Positions 1 through 6,545 of a stretch of DNA of 20,769 nucleotides are shown one piece after another; position 1 is the first letter of the stretch, and each line of letters opens with the position of its first letter. This DNA comes from Oscillospiraceae bacterium (GTDB taxonomy: Bacteria > Bacillota_A > Clostridia > Oscillospirales > CAG-272), in assembly GCA_015064195.1 (NCBI GenBank), contig SVSO01000026.1, positions 1-20,769 on the forward strand, written 5' to 3'. The translations under genes and the position numbers were made by a program. The notes under the pieces were generated by a model. The model saw nothing but the letters and a program-made list of their open reading frames with translations. It was not told the DNA's origin and did no database searches.

Positions 1-1068
1 GATGACGTTGAACACGGCCTGCGTACCAACGATCTGGCTGGACGGCGTTACCAGCGGAGGATAACCTGCATCGGCACGGACGCGCGGTACTTCTGCCAGC
101 ACCTCAGCGTACTTGTCGGACTTGCCTGCCTGCTTGAGCTGGGATACGAGGTTAGAGAGCATACCGCCGGGGACCTGATACAGAAGCGCATTGACGTCCA
201 CCTTCAGCACCTTGGGATCGAGCAGACCGCTCTCCATGTACTTTTCGCGCAGAGGCGTGAAGTACTTGTTGATCTCATCCAGCTTGGTGAGATCGAGACC
301 GGTGTCGTATTCGGTGCCAGCGAGAGTTGCAACCAGCGGCTCTGTGGGCGGCTGGGAGGTGCCCATAGCCATAGGCGAGATGGCGGTGTCAACGATGTCA
401 ACACCTGCTTCGATGGCCTTGATGAGGGTCATGGATGCAACGCCTGCGGTGTAGTGGGTGTGAAGCTGGATCGGAACCTTGACGGTTTCCTTGATGGCCT
501 TGACCAGATCATATGCGTCGTAAGCCTTGAGCAGACCTGCCATGTCCTTGATGCAGATGGAGTCTGCACCCATTTCTTCCAGCTGCTTTGCATATTTGGT
601 GTAGTATTCGGTGTCATAGACCGGGCCGGTGGTGTAGGAGATGGCCGCCTGAACGTGACCGCCCTCCTTCTTGGTGGCATTGATGGCCGTCTTCAGGTTG
701 CGGGGATCGTTCAGCGCGTCGAAAATGCGCAGGATGTCGATACCGTTGGCGATGGACTTCTGTACGAAGTATTCCACAACGTCATCTGCGTAGTGACGGT
801 AGCCGAGGATGTTCTGGCCGCGGAAGAGCATCTGGAGCTTGGTATTCTTGACAGCCCCGCGGATCTTGCGGAGTCTTTCCCACGGATCCTCATTTAAGAA
901 TCTCATGCAGGAGTCGAAGGTAGCGCCGCCCCATGCTTCGAGGGAGTGGTATCCGATGCTGTCCATTTTTTCGAGGATGGGCAGCATTTCTTCGGTCGTC
1001 ATGCGGGTCGCAACCAGAGACTGATGCGAGTCGCGCAGGACGGTTTCTGTAATTTTAACTTTAGCCAT
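1..1068 (-). CDS. oadA: Oxaloacetate decarboxylase alpha / transcarboxylase 5S-like carboxyltransferase, partial (C-terminus off left edge)
   Basis: The frame is open from ATG at 1068-1066 to the window edge, giving the first 356 residues. It is the carboxyltransferase domain (HMGL-like TIM barrel) that moves CO2 between a keto-acid (oxaloacetate/pyruvate) and carboxybiotin. Visible family marks are ETVLRDSHQSL (metal ligand Asp13), ATRM, the metal-bridging, normally carbamylated Lys174 in CIKDMAGLL, and metal-ligand histidines 203 and 205 in LHTHYTAG. GGAGGA at about 1079-1084 decides the start, with a slightly long gap of about 10 nt. It is the last gene of the operon visible here, 48 bp after oadB. 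OadA proteins often carry their own C-terminal biotin domain; whether this one does lies outside the window. The separate biotin carrier two genes upstream suggests it may be a short form. Oxaloacetate/pyruvate is the family substrate, not proven here. Confidence 0.93.
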   Translation of the reverse strand, partial: MAKVKITETVLRDSHQSLVATRMTTEEMLPILEKMDSIGYHSLEAWGGATFDSCMRFLNEDPWERLRKIRGAVKNTKLQMLFRGQNILGYRHYADDVVEYFVQKSIANGIDILRIFDALNDPRNLKTAINATKKEGGHVQAAISYTTGPVYDTEYYTKYAKQLEEMGADSICIKDMAGLLKAYDAYDLVKAIKETVKVPIQLHTHYTAGVASMTLIKAIEAGVDIVDTAISPMAMGTSQPPTEPLVATLAGTEYDTGLDLTKLDEINKYFTPLREKYMESGLLDPKVLKVDVNALLYQVPGGMLSNLVSQLKQAGKSDKYAEVLAEVPRVRADAGYPPLVTPSSQIVGTQAVFNVI

Positions 1069-1116
1069 TTATATAAGTTCCTCCAAATATCAGATTATGT
1101 AGGACGGTGAGCCGTC

Positions 1117-2358
1117 TTATTTTGCAAACATCGAAAGGAATACGCCTGCCGCAACTGCGGAGCCGATGACGCCCGCAACATTCGGACCCATGGCGTGCAT
1201 GAGAAGGAAGTTGGAGGGATTCGCCTTCTGACCTTCGGTCTGCGCAACACGTGCTGCCATCGGAACGGCGGAAACACCTGCAGAGCCGATCAGCGGGTTG
1301 ATCTTGCCCTTGGTGATAAAGCACATGAGCTTACCGGTGAGAAGACCGCCGCACGTGGAGATGCAGAATGCGGTGAGACCGAGGAGAATGATGAAGATGG
1401 TCTGCGTGCTGAGGAAGTTTTCCGCATTTGCCGTAGCACCGACGGAAACACCGAGGAAGATGGTCATGATGTTCATCAGCTCATTCTGTGCCGTCTTGGA
1501 GAGTCTTTCGGTAACGCCGCAGACATTGAGGAGGTTGCCGAACATCAGGAAGCCGATCAGCGGAGCGGCATCAGGAACGATGATGGCCACAACGACGGTA
1601 ACGAGGATCGGGAAGATGATCAGCTCCGTCTTGGATACGGGACGGAGAGCGGTCATCACGATCTTACGCTCCTTCTCCGTGGTGAGAAGTCTCATGAAGG
1701 GCGGCTGAATGATCGGGATCAGCGCCATGTAGGAGTAAGCCGCAATGGCGATGGCACCGAGGAGGTGAGGCGCGAGGGTCTTGGTGACGAGGATCGCCGT
1801 AGGGCCGTCCGCACCGCCGATGATACCGATGGAGCCTGCTTCCATGGGAGAGAAGCCCATCAGCAGCGCGCCGAAGAATGCGACGAAAACGCCCAGCTGT
1901 GCGCCTGCACCCATGAGAAGGCTCTTGGGGTTGGCGATCAGGGAGGTGAAGTCGGTCATTGCACCAACGCCCATGAAGATGAGGGAGGGATAGATGCCGA
2001 GCTTGACGCCGAGATAGAGGATGTCGATGAGGCCGCCGTTGTTGAATACCTGCTTGAGCATGGTGGAAAGCGGAACGTGCTCACCGGCGGCGATCTGCTC
2101 GGCGGTCAGGTAATAGTCATCGAAGAAGAATTCGGTATGGATGAGGTTTGCGCCGGGAAGGTTGGCAAGCAGCATACCGATGGCGATGGGGAGAAGCAGC
2201 AGCGGCTCGAACTTCTTGACGATAGCAAGATAAACGAGCACGAATGCAAAGCCCCACATGATGAGTGTCTTCCACCAGAAGTCGGGAGCGATGCCTTCGC
2301 CGACGAACATTCTGGCAACACCCGTGGTTTCCAAAAAGTTTTTGATTGTTTCTAACAT
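1117..2358 (-). CDS. oadB: Na+-translocating decarboxylase beta subunit
   Basis: A 413-residue polytopic membrane protein of the OAD_beta family, the subunit that decarboxylates carboxybiotin and exports Na+. Family marks are very clear: GGADGPTAI at 181-189 with the functionally key Asp184, GNLLNVCGVTERL followed by the ELMNI and GATANAENF stretch, and the C-terminal NPLIGSAGVSAVPMAAR and HAMGPNVAGVIGSA motifs. Many hydrophobic segments run through it, starting at about residues 31-47 and 51-67. Length is in the usual range for clostridial OadB. AGAGGT lies about 7 nt before ATG at 2358. It sits 29 bp after the biotin carrier and 48 bp before oadA. The same subunit serves oxaloacetate, methylmalonyl-CoA and malonate decarboxylases, so it does not fix the substrate. 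Confidence 0.96.
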   Translation of the reverse strand: MLETIKNFLETTGVARMFVGEGIAPDFWWKTLIMWGFAFVLVYLAIVKKFEPLLLLPIAIGMLLANLPGANLIHTEFFFDDYYLTAEQIAAGEHVPLSTMLKQVFNNGGLIDILYLGVKLGIYPSLIFMGVGAMTDFTSLIANPKSLLMGAGAQLGVFVAFFGALLMGFSPMEAGSIGIIGGADGPTAILVTKTLAPHLLGAIAIAAYSYMALIPIIQPPFMRLLTTEKERKIVMTALRPVSKTELIIFPILVTVVVAIIVPDAAPLIGFLMFGNLLNVCGVTERLSKTAQNELMNIMTIFLGVSVGATANAENFLSTQTIFIILLGLTAFCISTCGGLLTGKLMCFITKGKINPLIGSAGVSAVPMAARVAQTEGQKANPSNFLLMHAMGPNVAGVIGSAVAAGVFLSMFAK

Positions 2359-2387
2359 AACAGTACCTCTTTATTGAAAACGAGGTA

Positions 2388-2789
2388 TCAGTTCATAGTA
2401 ACGATAACATCGCCGGAATTTACGGATGCACCCTTCTGAACGTTGATGGATGCGATGGTGCCGTCCTGAGGAGCGGGAATGTCGTTTTCCATCTTCATTG
2501 CTTCGAGTACGCAGATCACATCACCGCTCTTAACGGTCTGGCCGACGGTGACATTGACCTTCAGGATGTTGCCGGGCATGGGAGCGGTTACGGAAACAGC
2601 GCCTTTGGAGCCTGCGGGAGCGGCAGCCTTCGGTGCGGGAGCAGCCTTGGGAGCGGGAGCTGCAGCGGGAGCAGCGGCAGGAGCGGCTGCAGGGGCTGCG
2701 ACGGGAGCAGCTGCGGGAGCACCTGCGCCAAGCTCTTCAACTTCTACTTCATATACATTACCGTTTACGGTTACATTGAATCTTCTCAT
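2388..2789 (-). CDS. Biotin carboxyl carrier protein of the decarboxylase complex
   Basis: A 133-residue protein with three parts: an N-terminal beta segment (MRRFNVTVNG...VEEL, residues 1-20), a flexible Ala/Pro-rich linker (about 22-60), and a C-terminal biotinyl domain (about 64-133) with the biotinylation motif EAMKM and acceptor Lys99. It carries the carboxyl group between carboxyltransferase and OadB, like MmdC or the 1.3S transcarboxylase subunit. An upstream in-frame ATG at 2867 would add 26 residues, but AAGGAG at about 2798-2803 sits at the right distance before ATG 2789, and the residues from there on match the family. It lies 22 bp after oadG and 29 bp before oadB. The linker is coded by near-repetitive GCAGGAGC-like DNA (about 2625-2725), which could vary in length between strains. 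Confidence 0.94.
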   Translation of the reverse strand: MRRFNVTVNGNVYEVEVEELGAGAPAAAPVAAPAAAPAAAPAAAPAPKAAPAPKAAAPAGSKGAVSVTAPMPGNILKVNVTVGQTVKSGDVICVLEAMKMENDIPAPQDGTIASINVQKGASVNSGDVIVTMN

Positions 2790-2811
2790 TGTAAAATCTC
2801 CTTTATCATGT

Positions 2812-3183
2812 TTATTTTCTTGCCGTACGCTTGAAGGATACGACTCTGAAAGAGGTCTGGGGAGCATCCATCATGGCAGCGATGGCTGCGGTGATGACTG
2901 CAACAAGCTCTGCATCGTCTGCCGCTGCGGGAGCCGGTGCAGGAGCGGGTTCCACGGGAGCGGGAGCTTCGACCTTTACAGGCGCAGGCTCCTTCTCGGT
3001 CTTGGGCTGCTTGTAGAAGATGGTCTTGAATACTGAAAGCACTGCCCACAGAATGCTGAGCACTGTGAATATAACGCCCATGCCGAGGAGCGCAGTCTGA
3101 AGACCGTATCCGATGGCATCCGAAAATTCCAGCGGTTTGGAATAATCGATTACATCGGAAAGAAGTGTCGGATTGATGGTCAT
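2812..3183 (-). CDS. oadG: Na+-translocating decarboxylase gamma/delta subunit (OadG family)
   Basis: A 123-residue protein with one transmembrane helix near residues 28-52 (LQTALLGMGVIFTVLSILWAV), an Ala/Pro/Glu-rich linker (about 59-88) and a C-terminal amphipathic helix (ELVAVITAAIAAMMDAP) ending in a basic tail. This is the OAD_gamma layout: a small anchor that joins the carboxyltransferase and biotin parts to the membrane subunit OadB. GGAGGA about 5-9 nt before ATG 3183 supports the start. It begins 16 bp after the upstream carboxyltransferase gene and ends 22 bp before the biotin carrier. Assignment rests on layout, the helix with its typical tail, and operon position; the family is poorly conserved in sequence. 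Confidence 0.88.
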   Translation of the reverse strand: MTINPTLLSDVIDYSKPLEFSDAIGYGLQTALLGMGVIFTVLSILWAVLSVFKTIFYKQPKTEKEPAPVKVEAPAPVEPAPAPAPAAADDAELVAVITAAIAAMMDAPQTSFRVVSFKRTARK

Positions 3184-3199
3184 ATTACTTCCTCCTTAA

Positions 3200-4681
3200 T
3201 TATAAGGGAAGGTTGTTGTGGAGCTTGCCCTTGGTGAGTGCATTCTTTGCGCCCAGCATTTCAAATGCGGCAGATGCGCGCTGACGAAGCTCATCGAGGG
3301 AGATGATGTCGTCGATCTCGCCGGCCTTTGCAGCAGCCACGGGAGAAGCCATTACAGCGTCCCACTCTGCTTCGATTTCGCCGCGCTTTGCGTTGTCGGT
3401 GACTTTGTCGTTCCATGCAAATGCAACCGCGCTCTTTGTGGGCATTGCGCTGATCTTTGCGTTTTCGCAGGCGAGGGCGATGTCAGCACCCAGAGCCTTG
3501 GAGCCCATGAGGGTGTAAGCCGCGCCGTATGCCTTGCCCAGCACCACCGTGACCTTTGCATTCTCGCTCTGTGCATATGCGGATGCCAGCTTTGCGAGAG
3601 CCGCGCCGTACTGAGCCTTTTCAGCCTCCACGGAGGTGTCGTAGCCCTCGGTGTCAACCAGCGTCAGCACCGGAACCTTAAAGCAGTCGCAGAAGGACAG
3701 GAAGCGAGCCGCCTTCTTTGCCGCGCATACGGTGATCTTGCCGTTCTTTTCAGCAGGCTGGTTAGCCACAACGCCGACTACCATGCCGTTTAAGGTGATA
3801 AAGCCGGTGAGCATGGACTTGCCGTAATCGGCAGACAGCTCAAGGAATGCCGCGTCGTCGGAGATTGCCGCAACTACATCGGCCATCGAATAGCCGTCAG
3901 CGGAAATGATGGCTTCCACGTTGGGAGTGAGGCGGTTGATCTCGTCGGTGGTGGCAGAATATGCGGTGCCGTCCTCGTTGTTCTGCGGGATGTAGGAGAG
4001 CAGACGGCGGGTGTAAGCCATTGCCTCTGCATCGGATGCGCATACAGCCTGAACCTGACCGGATGCGGCCGCAGTCTTGATGGTGCCGAGGCCTGCCTTC
4101 TTGTCAAGCTCTGCGGTGATGAAGGGCGGATTGACATACATTGCTGCACCCTCGACACCGATCACGATATCGAACAGAGAAGCAACGGTGGTCATTGCGC
4201 CGCCGCAGTTGCCGGCGATAACGGCGATCTGCGGGATGATGCCGGATGCATCGGATACCTTCTTCATGATTTTGCCGTAGCCGGCGAGGGCTTCCACGCC
4301 CTCCATGACATATGCGCCGGCGCTGTCAAAAATACCGATGACCGGTGCGCCGTTCTTGATTGCCAGGTCGTAAAGGTCGGCGATCTTCTTTGCGTGCATT
4401 GCGCCGACTGCGCCTTTCATTCTGGAATAATCCTGAGCGAATGCGAATACGAGGCGGCCGTCGATTGCGCCGTAGCCCGTGATGACTCCCTCAAGCTCTC
4501 CCTTGCCGCCCTCAAGCTCAGCGGCGATTTTGTGTGCAAACGCGCCGGTTTCAGCGAATGTTCCCTCGTCAAAGAGTGCGCGGATACGATCCTTGGCGGT
4601 GGAAGCCTCACCTGCGGCAAGCTCGCGCAGCTCTGCTGCCGATTTTACCTTCGACACGCTCATCTGCGTAGTGTTCTCCAT
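3200..4681 (-). CDS. PccB/MmdA-like acyl-CoA carboxyltransferase subunit
   Basis: A 493-residue carboxyl transferase (PF01039, two crotonase-fold halves), the kind of subunit that moves CO2 between an acyl-CoA and biotin (methylmalonyl-CoA decarboxylase alpha, propionyl-CoA carboxylase beta, transcarboxylase 12S). The N-half has TGYGAIDGRLVFAFAQD (68-84), AMHAKKI (94-100), GAPVIGIFDSAGAYVMEG (111-128) and AGNCGGAM (156-163). The C-half has VVGVVANQP (301-309), KAARFLSFCD (323-332), KAYGAAY (383-389) and a C-terminal KLHNNLPL resembling the family's KHGNIPL. Two signatures are divergent: DSAGAYVMEG in place of DSGGARIQEG, and DTEGYDTS in place of DVPGFLPG. The N-terminus is also shorter than usual. 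GGAGGT at about 4688-4693 supports ATG 4681. It is the first gene of the operon. The acyl-CoA substrate cannot be read from sequence; methylmalonyl-CoA is the leading guess. Confidence 0.88.
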   Translation of the reverse strand: MENTTQMSVSKVKSAAELRELAAGEASTAKDRIRALFDEGTFAETGAFAHKIAAELEGGKGELEGVITGYGAIDGRLVFAFAQDYSRMKGAVGAMHAKKIADLYDLAIKNGAPVIGIFDSAGAYVMEGVEALAGYGKIMKKVSDASGIIPQIAVIAGNCGGAMTTVASLFDIVIGVEGAAMYVNPPFITAELDKKAGLGTIKTAAASGQVQAVCASDAEAMAYTRRLLSYIPQNNEDGTAYSATTDEINRLTPNVEAIISADGYSMADVVAAISDDAAFLELSADYGKSMLTGFITLNGMVVGVVANQPAEKNGKITVCAAKKAARFLSFCDCFKVPVLTLVDTEGYDTSVEAEKAQYGAALAKLASAYAQSENAKVTVVLGKAYGAAYTLMGSKALGADIALACENAKISAMPTKSAVAFAWNDKVTDNAKRGEIEAEWDAVMASPVAAAKAGEIDDIISLDELRQRASAAFEMLGAKNALTKGKLHNNLPL

Positions 4682-4741
4682 GTGTGTACCTCCGAATGTT
4701 AATTCCGTAGTTTTTGGGTAAAGTGGGAAAATATAACAAAT

Positions 4742-4762
4742 ATCGGCTTTCCGCGAACCGAT
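4742..4762 (-). promoter_or_regulatory. Small hairpin in the decarboxylase operon leader
   Basis: The predicted leader of about 110 nt, from the promoter at 4799-4827 to ATG 4681, contains an inverted repeat (ATCGG...CCGAT, about 7 bp with one G-U pair). No U-run follows directly, so it is not a terminator. It may stabilise the mRNA or be incidental. Confidence 0.3.
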
Positions 4763-4798
4763 TGTTTGATAAATACCATTCTACCCCATTATATAAAT

Positions 4799-4827
4799 AT
4801 TATAAATCAAATTCAGATTTTTTTCAA
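4799..4827 (-). promoter_or_regulatory. Sigma-A promoter of the decarboxylase operon
   Basis: On the minus strand, -35 TTGAAA (4827-4822) and -10 TATAAT (4804-4799) are separated by exactly 17 bp. Transcription would start near 4792, giving a leader of about 110 nt before the carboxyltransferase gene. The remainder of 4828-4908 is AT-rich spacer in which I see nothing else. Confidence 0.8.
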
Positions 4828-4908
4828 TATGTAAATTGCACTTGAATCTAACATTTTTTCGGAAGTTTATGGTCATTTGGACGATTTCGTAAAATTCACA
4901 ATTTCTGA

Positions 4909-4937
4909 TTTTATTTTTTGACGAAATGTGTTATAAT
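4909..4937 (+). promoter_or_regulatory. Extended -10 promoter of the amidohydrolase operon
   Basis: TGTTATAAT at 4929-4937 is a perfect -10 with the TGn extension; the -35 position (TTTTAT, 4909-4914) is weak, as extended -10 promoters allow. An alternative uses TTGACG (4918-4923) with a poor -10 at 4940-4945. A 10-bp palindrome TGTTATAACA (4942-4951) lies just downstream, where an operator could sit. Confidence 0.6.
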
Positions 4938-4979
4938 AATATGTTATAACAAATAGCCAGATAATGTGAGGTGTTTTTC

Positions 4980-5783
4980 TTGACGATAGATTTCCATACC
5001 CATGCCTTTCCCGACGCTGTGGCGGCGAAGGCGATCCCGAAGCTTGCCGGCATCGGCGGTATCGACTGCTTCGGCGACGGCACGATCCGCAGTCTGGAGG
5101 AGCGGATGCGCGAATGGGGCGTTGACCGTGCGGTGGTGCTGAATATCGCCACCAATCCAAGGCAGCAGACCAACGTGAACAATTTCGCCATTGAGATCAA
5201 CACAAACCATCCCAGCCTTTACGCCCTCGGCTCGATCCATCCGGCAAGCGACTGCATTGCATCGGAGGCAAAGCGTCTGCGGGACGCGGGGATCCGCGGC
5301 ATCAAGCTCCATCCCGACTACATGGAAACGCCCATCGACGATGAAGCATACGACCCGATCTTCGCCGCGTGCGTGGAAAATGATCTGTTTGTCGTGACCC
5401 ATTCGGGCTGGGATTTCATCTCGCCGGATTTCATTCACTGCACACCGGAGCGCATCGTCCGGGTGATGGAAAAGTTCCCGTCTCTGCGGCTGGTGGCGGC
5501 GCATATGGGGGCAAACCAGCAGTGGGATGAGGTGGAGCGGCTTCTCGTGGGCAGAGAAAATCTGTGGATCGAGACTTCCCTTGCACCCATGTTCCATCTC
5601 GATAAAGGACAGGCTGTGCGGATCCTGACAAATCACGATCCGTCGAGACTGCTGTTCGGAAGCGATTTCCCGTGGTATCGCATGGATGAGGAGCGGGCGT
5701 ATCTGGAATCGCTGGCACTTCCGGCGGCACTTTGGGAGAAGATCAGCAGCGGAAATGCGCTGCAGCTTTTGGGGGATAAATAA
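4980..5783 (+). CDS. Amidohydrolase family protein (Amidohydro_2-like)
   Basis: A TIM-barrel metal-dependent hydrolase or decarboxylase of the amidohydrolase superfamily, 267 residues from the chosen start. Numbered from that start, visible metal and active-site marks are HTH at 6-8 (DFHTHAFPD), KLHPDY (His111), THSGW (His141), AAHMG (His175) and GSDFPW (Asp229). The frame opens at GTG 4971, but GAGGTG at 4968-4973 overlaps that codon and sits 6 nt before TTG 4980, so TTG is the better start. Its stop (TAA 5781-5783) directly abuts the next ATG, so it forms an operon with the DUF3842 gene. The nearest described relatives are the aminocarboxymuconate-semialdehyde decarboxylase-like and TatD-like groups. 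The substrate is unknown and the neighbours do not reveal it. Confidence 0.86.
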   Translation: MTIDFHTHAFPDAVAAKAIPKLAGIGGIDCFGDGTIRSLEERMREWGVDRAVVLNIATNPRQQTNVNNFAIEINTNHPSLYALGSIHPASDCIASEAKRLRDAGIRGIKLHPDYMETPIDDEAYDPIFAACVENDLFVVTHSGWDFISPDFIHCTPERIVRVMEKFPSLRLVAAHMGANQQWDEVERLLVGRENLWIETSLAPMFHLDKGQAVRILTNHDPSRLLFGSDFPWYRMDEERAYLESLALPAALWEKISSGNALQLLGDK

Positions 5784-6206
5784 ATGAAGCAGATTGTGAT
5801 CATTGACGGGCAGGGCGGCAAGATCGGCGCTCAGCTCATCGATATGCTCAGGGGACGGGTGTCCGGCCGGGCGGAGATCCTTGCCATCGGCACCAACAGC
5901 ATCGCGACATCGGCCATGCTCCGGTGCAGTCCGGATGCGGCGGCAACGGGCGAGAATCCGGTCATCGCTGCCTGCCGTCACGCGGACGTGATCGCTGGCC
6001 CCATCGGTATCGTCATTGCGGACGCACTGTTCGGCGAAGTCACGCCGGGCATGGCGGAAGCGGTGGGACAGAGCCGTGCCCATCGGGTGCTGATCCCGGT
6101 GAATAAATGCAGTACCACCATTGTGGGTGTCGGTGATACCGCGCTGTCGGAGCTGCTCAGAGAAGCGGCGGAAACCATATGCCGGATGATCGGCGGGGAG
6201 GAGTAG
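5784..6206 (+). CDS. DUF3842 family protein
   Basis: A 140-residue protein recognised as DUF3842 from MKQIVIIDGQGGKIG at the start, AIGTNSIATSAML (34-46), ATGENPV, ADVIAGPIGIVIADALFGEVTP and VLIPVNKCSTTIVGV. The Gly-rich DGQGGKIG after a first beta strand resembles a Rossmann-type nucleotide-binding turn; this is inference, and no function is established that I know of. The start follows the amidohydrolase stop with no gap, so translation is probably coupled, and the next small gene begins 2 bp after its stop. It is likely cytosolic: no signal peptide or clear membrane helix, despite several hydrophobic beta-like stretches. Confidence 0.88.
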   Translation: MKQIVIIDGQGGKIGAQLIDMLRGRVSGRAEILAIGTNSIATSAMLRCSPDAAATGENPVIAACRHADVIAGPIGIVIADALFGEVTPGMAEAVGQSRAHRVLIPVNKCSTTIVGVGDTALSELLREAAETICRMIGGEE

Positions 6207-6208
6207 TC

Positions 6209-6415
6209 ATGGCGAAAAAAACGGAAGGTGCTGCAAAGGTCTGCGAATTCTGCCGGTTTTGCGAGGCGATCACCGGGACGGAGGATATGCTGTGCGAGCA
6301 TCTCGGCGTGGTGTCGAGAGAGCATACCTGCCGCCGGTTTGTGTACGATCCCCTTAAGCGTGTTCCGAGACGTCTGCCGGAGCTTGTCGTTCCCGACGAC
6401 CTTGCGGAACTGTGA
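6209..6415 (+). CDS. Small Cys-rich protein, probable metal-binding
   Basis: A 68-residue protein with cysteines at 12, 15, 18, 29 and 41 and His31 and His39, arranged as CEFCRFC, then MLCEHLGVVSREHTC, then FVYDPLKRVPRRLPEL. The spacing suggests a zinc knuckle or a small Fe-S site. The YDPLKR tail looks like a conserved family signature in Clostridia, though I cannot name a family. An in-frame ATG at 6179 would add ten residues inside the preceding gene. GGGGAGGAG at about 6195-6203 points instead to ATG 6209, 2 bp after the DUF3842 stop. Function is unknown; co-expression with the DUF3842 protein and amidohydrolase is inferred from spacing. Confidence 0.78.
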   Translation: MAKKTEGAAKVCEFCRFCEAITGTEDMLCEHLGVVSREHTCRRFVYDPLKRVPRRLPELVVPDDLAEL

Positions 6416-6460
6416 ATTTTAATTTTTTCTATATATTTCGACAAAAATTTGCGAATATGC

Positions 6461-6489
6461 TTGACCTCGGGCGAAAAATCATGTATAAT
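6461..6489 (+). promoter_or_regulatory. Sigma-A promoter of the M23-type gene
   Basis: -35 TTGACC (6461-6466) and -10 TATAAT (6484-6489) are separated by 17 bp. The predicted start near 6496 leaves a leader of about 50 nt before ATG 6546. No terminator hairpin was seen between 6416 and 6460, so some read-through from the upstream trio is possible. Confidence 0.82.
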
Positions 6490-6545
6490 GTATATGTATC
6501 ACTTCAAAAAGTACCCCGATCTGTCAGGAAATGAGGTTTTAATAT

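Noticed and set aside
1195..2355. 386-codon open frame on the plus strand opposite oadB
   Set aside because: Exact antisense shadow of a strongly conserved gene; the product is rich in His, Asp, Glu and Arg with no family motif.
2625..2740. Short repeated GCAGGAGC-like units resembling a repeat array
   Set aside because: They code the Ala/Pro-rich linker of the biotin carrier in frame; there are no spacers, so it is not CRISPR.
4942..4951. Palindrome TGTTATAACA as an operator
   Set aside because: It is short and in AT-rich DNA; a nearby near-copy belongs to the -10 element, so chance is a sufficient explanation without comparative data.
4971..4973. GTG as start of the amidohydrolase
   Set aside because: It lies inside the ribosome binding sequence GAGGTG; TTG at 4980 is correctly spaced and begins just before the conserved DFHTH.
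4944..6083. 379-codon minus-strand frame opposite the amidohydrolase and DUF3842 genes
   Set aside because: It crosses two real, tightly spaced genes; composition is His/Arg-rich, as expected for a shadow.
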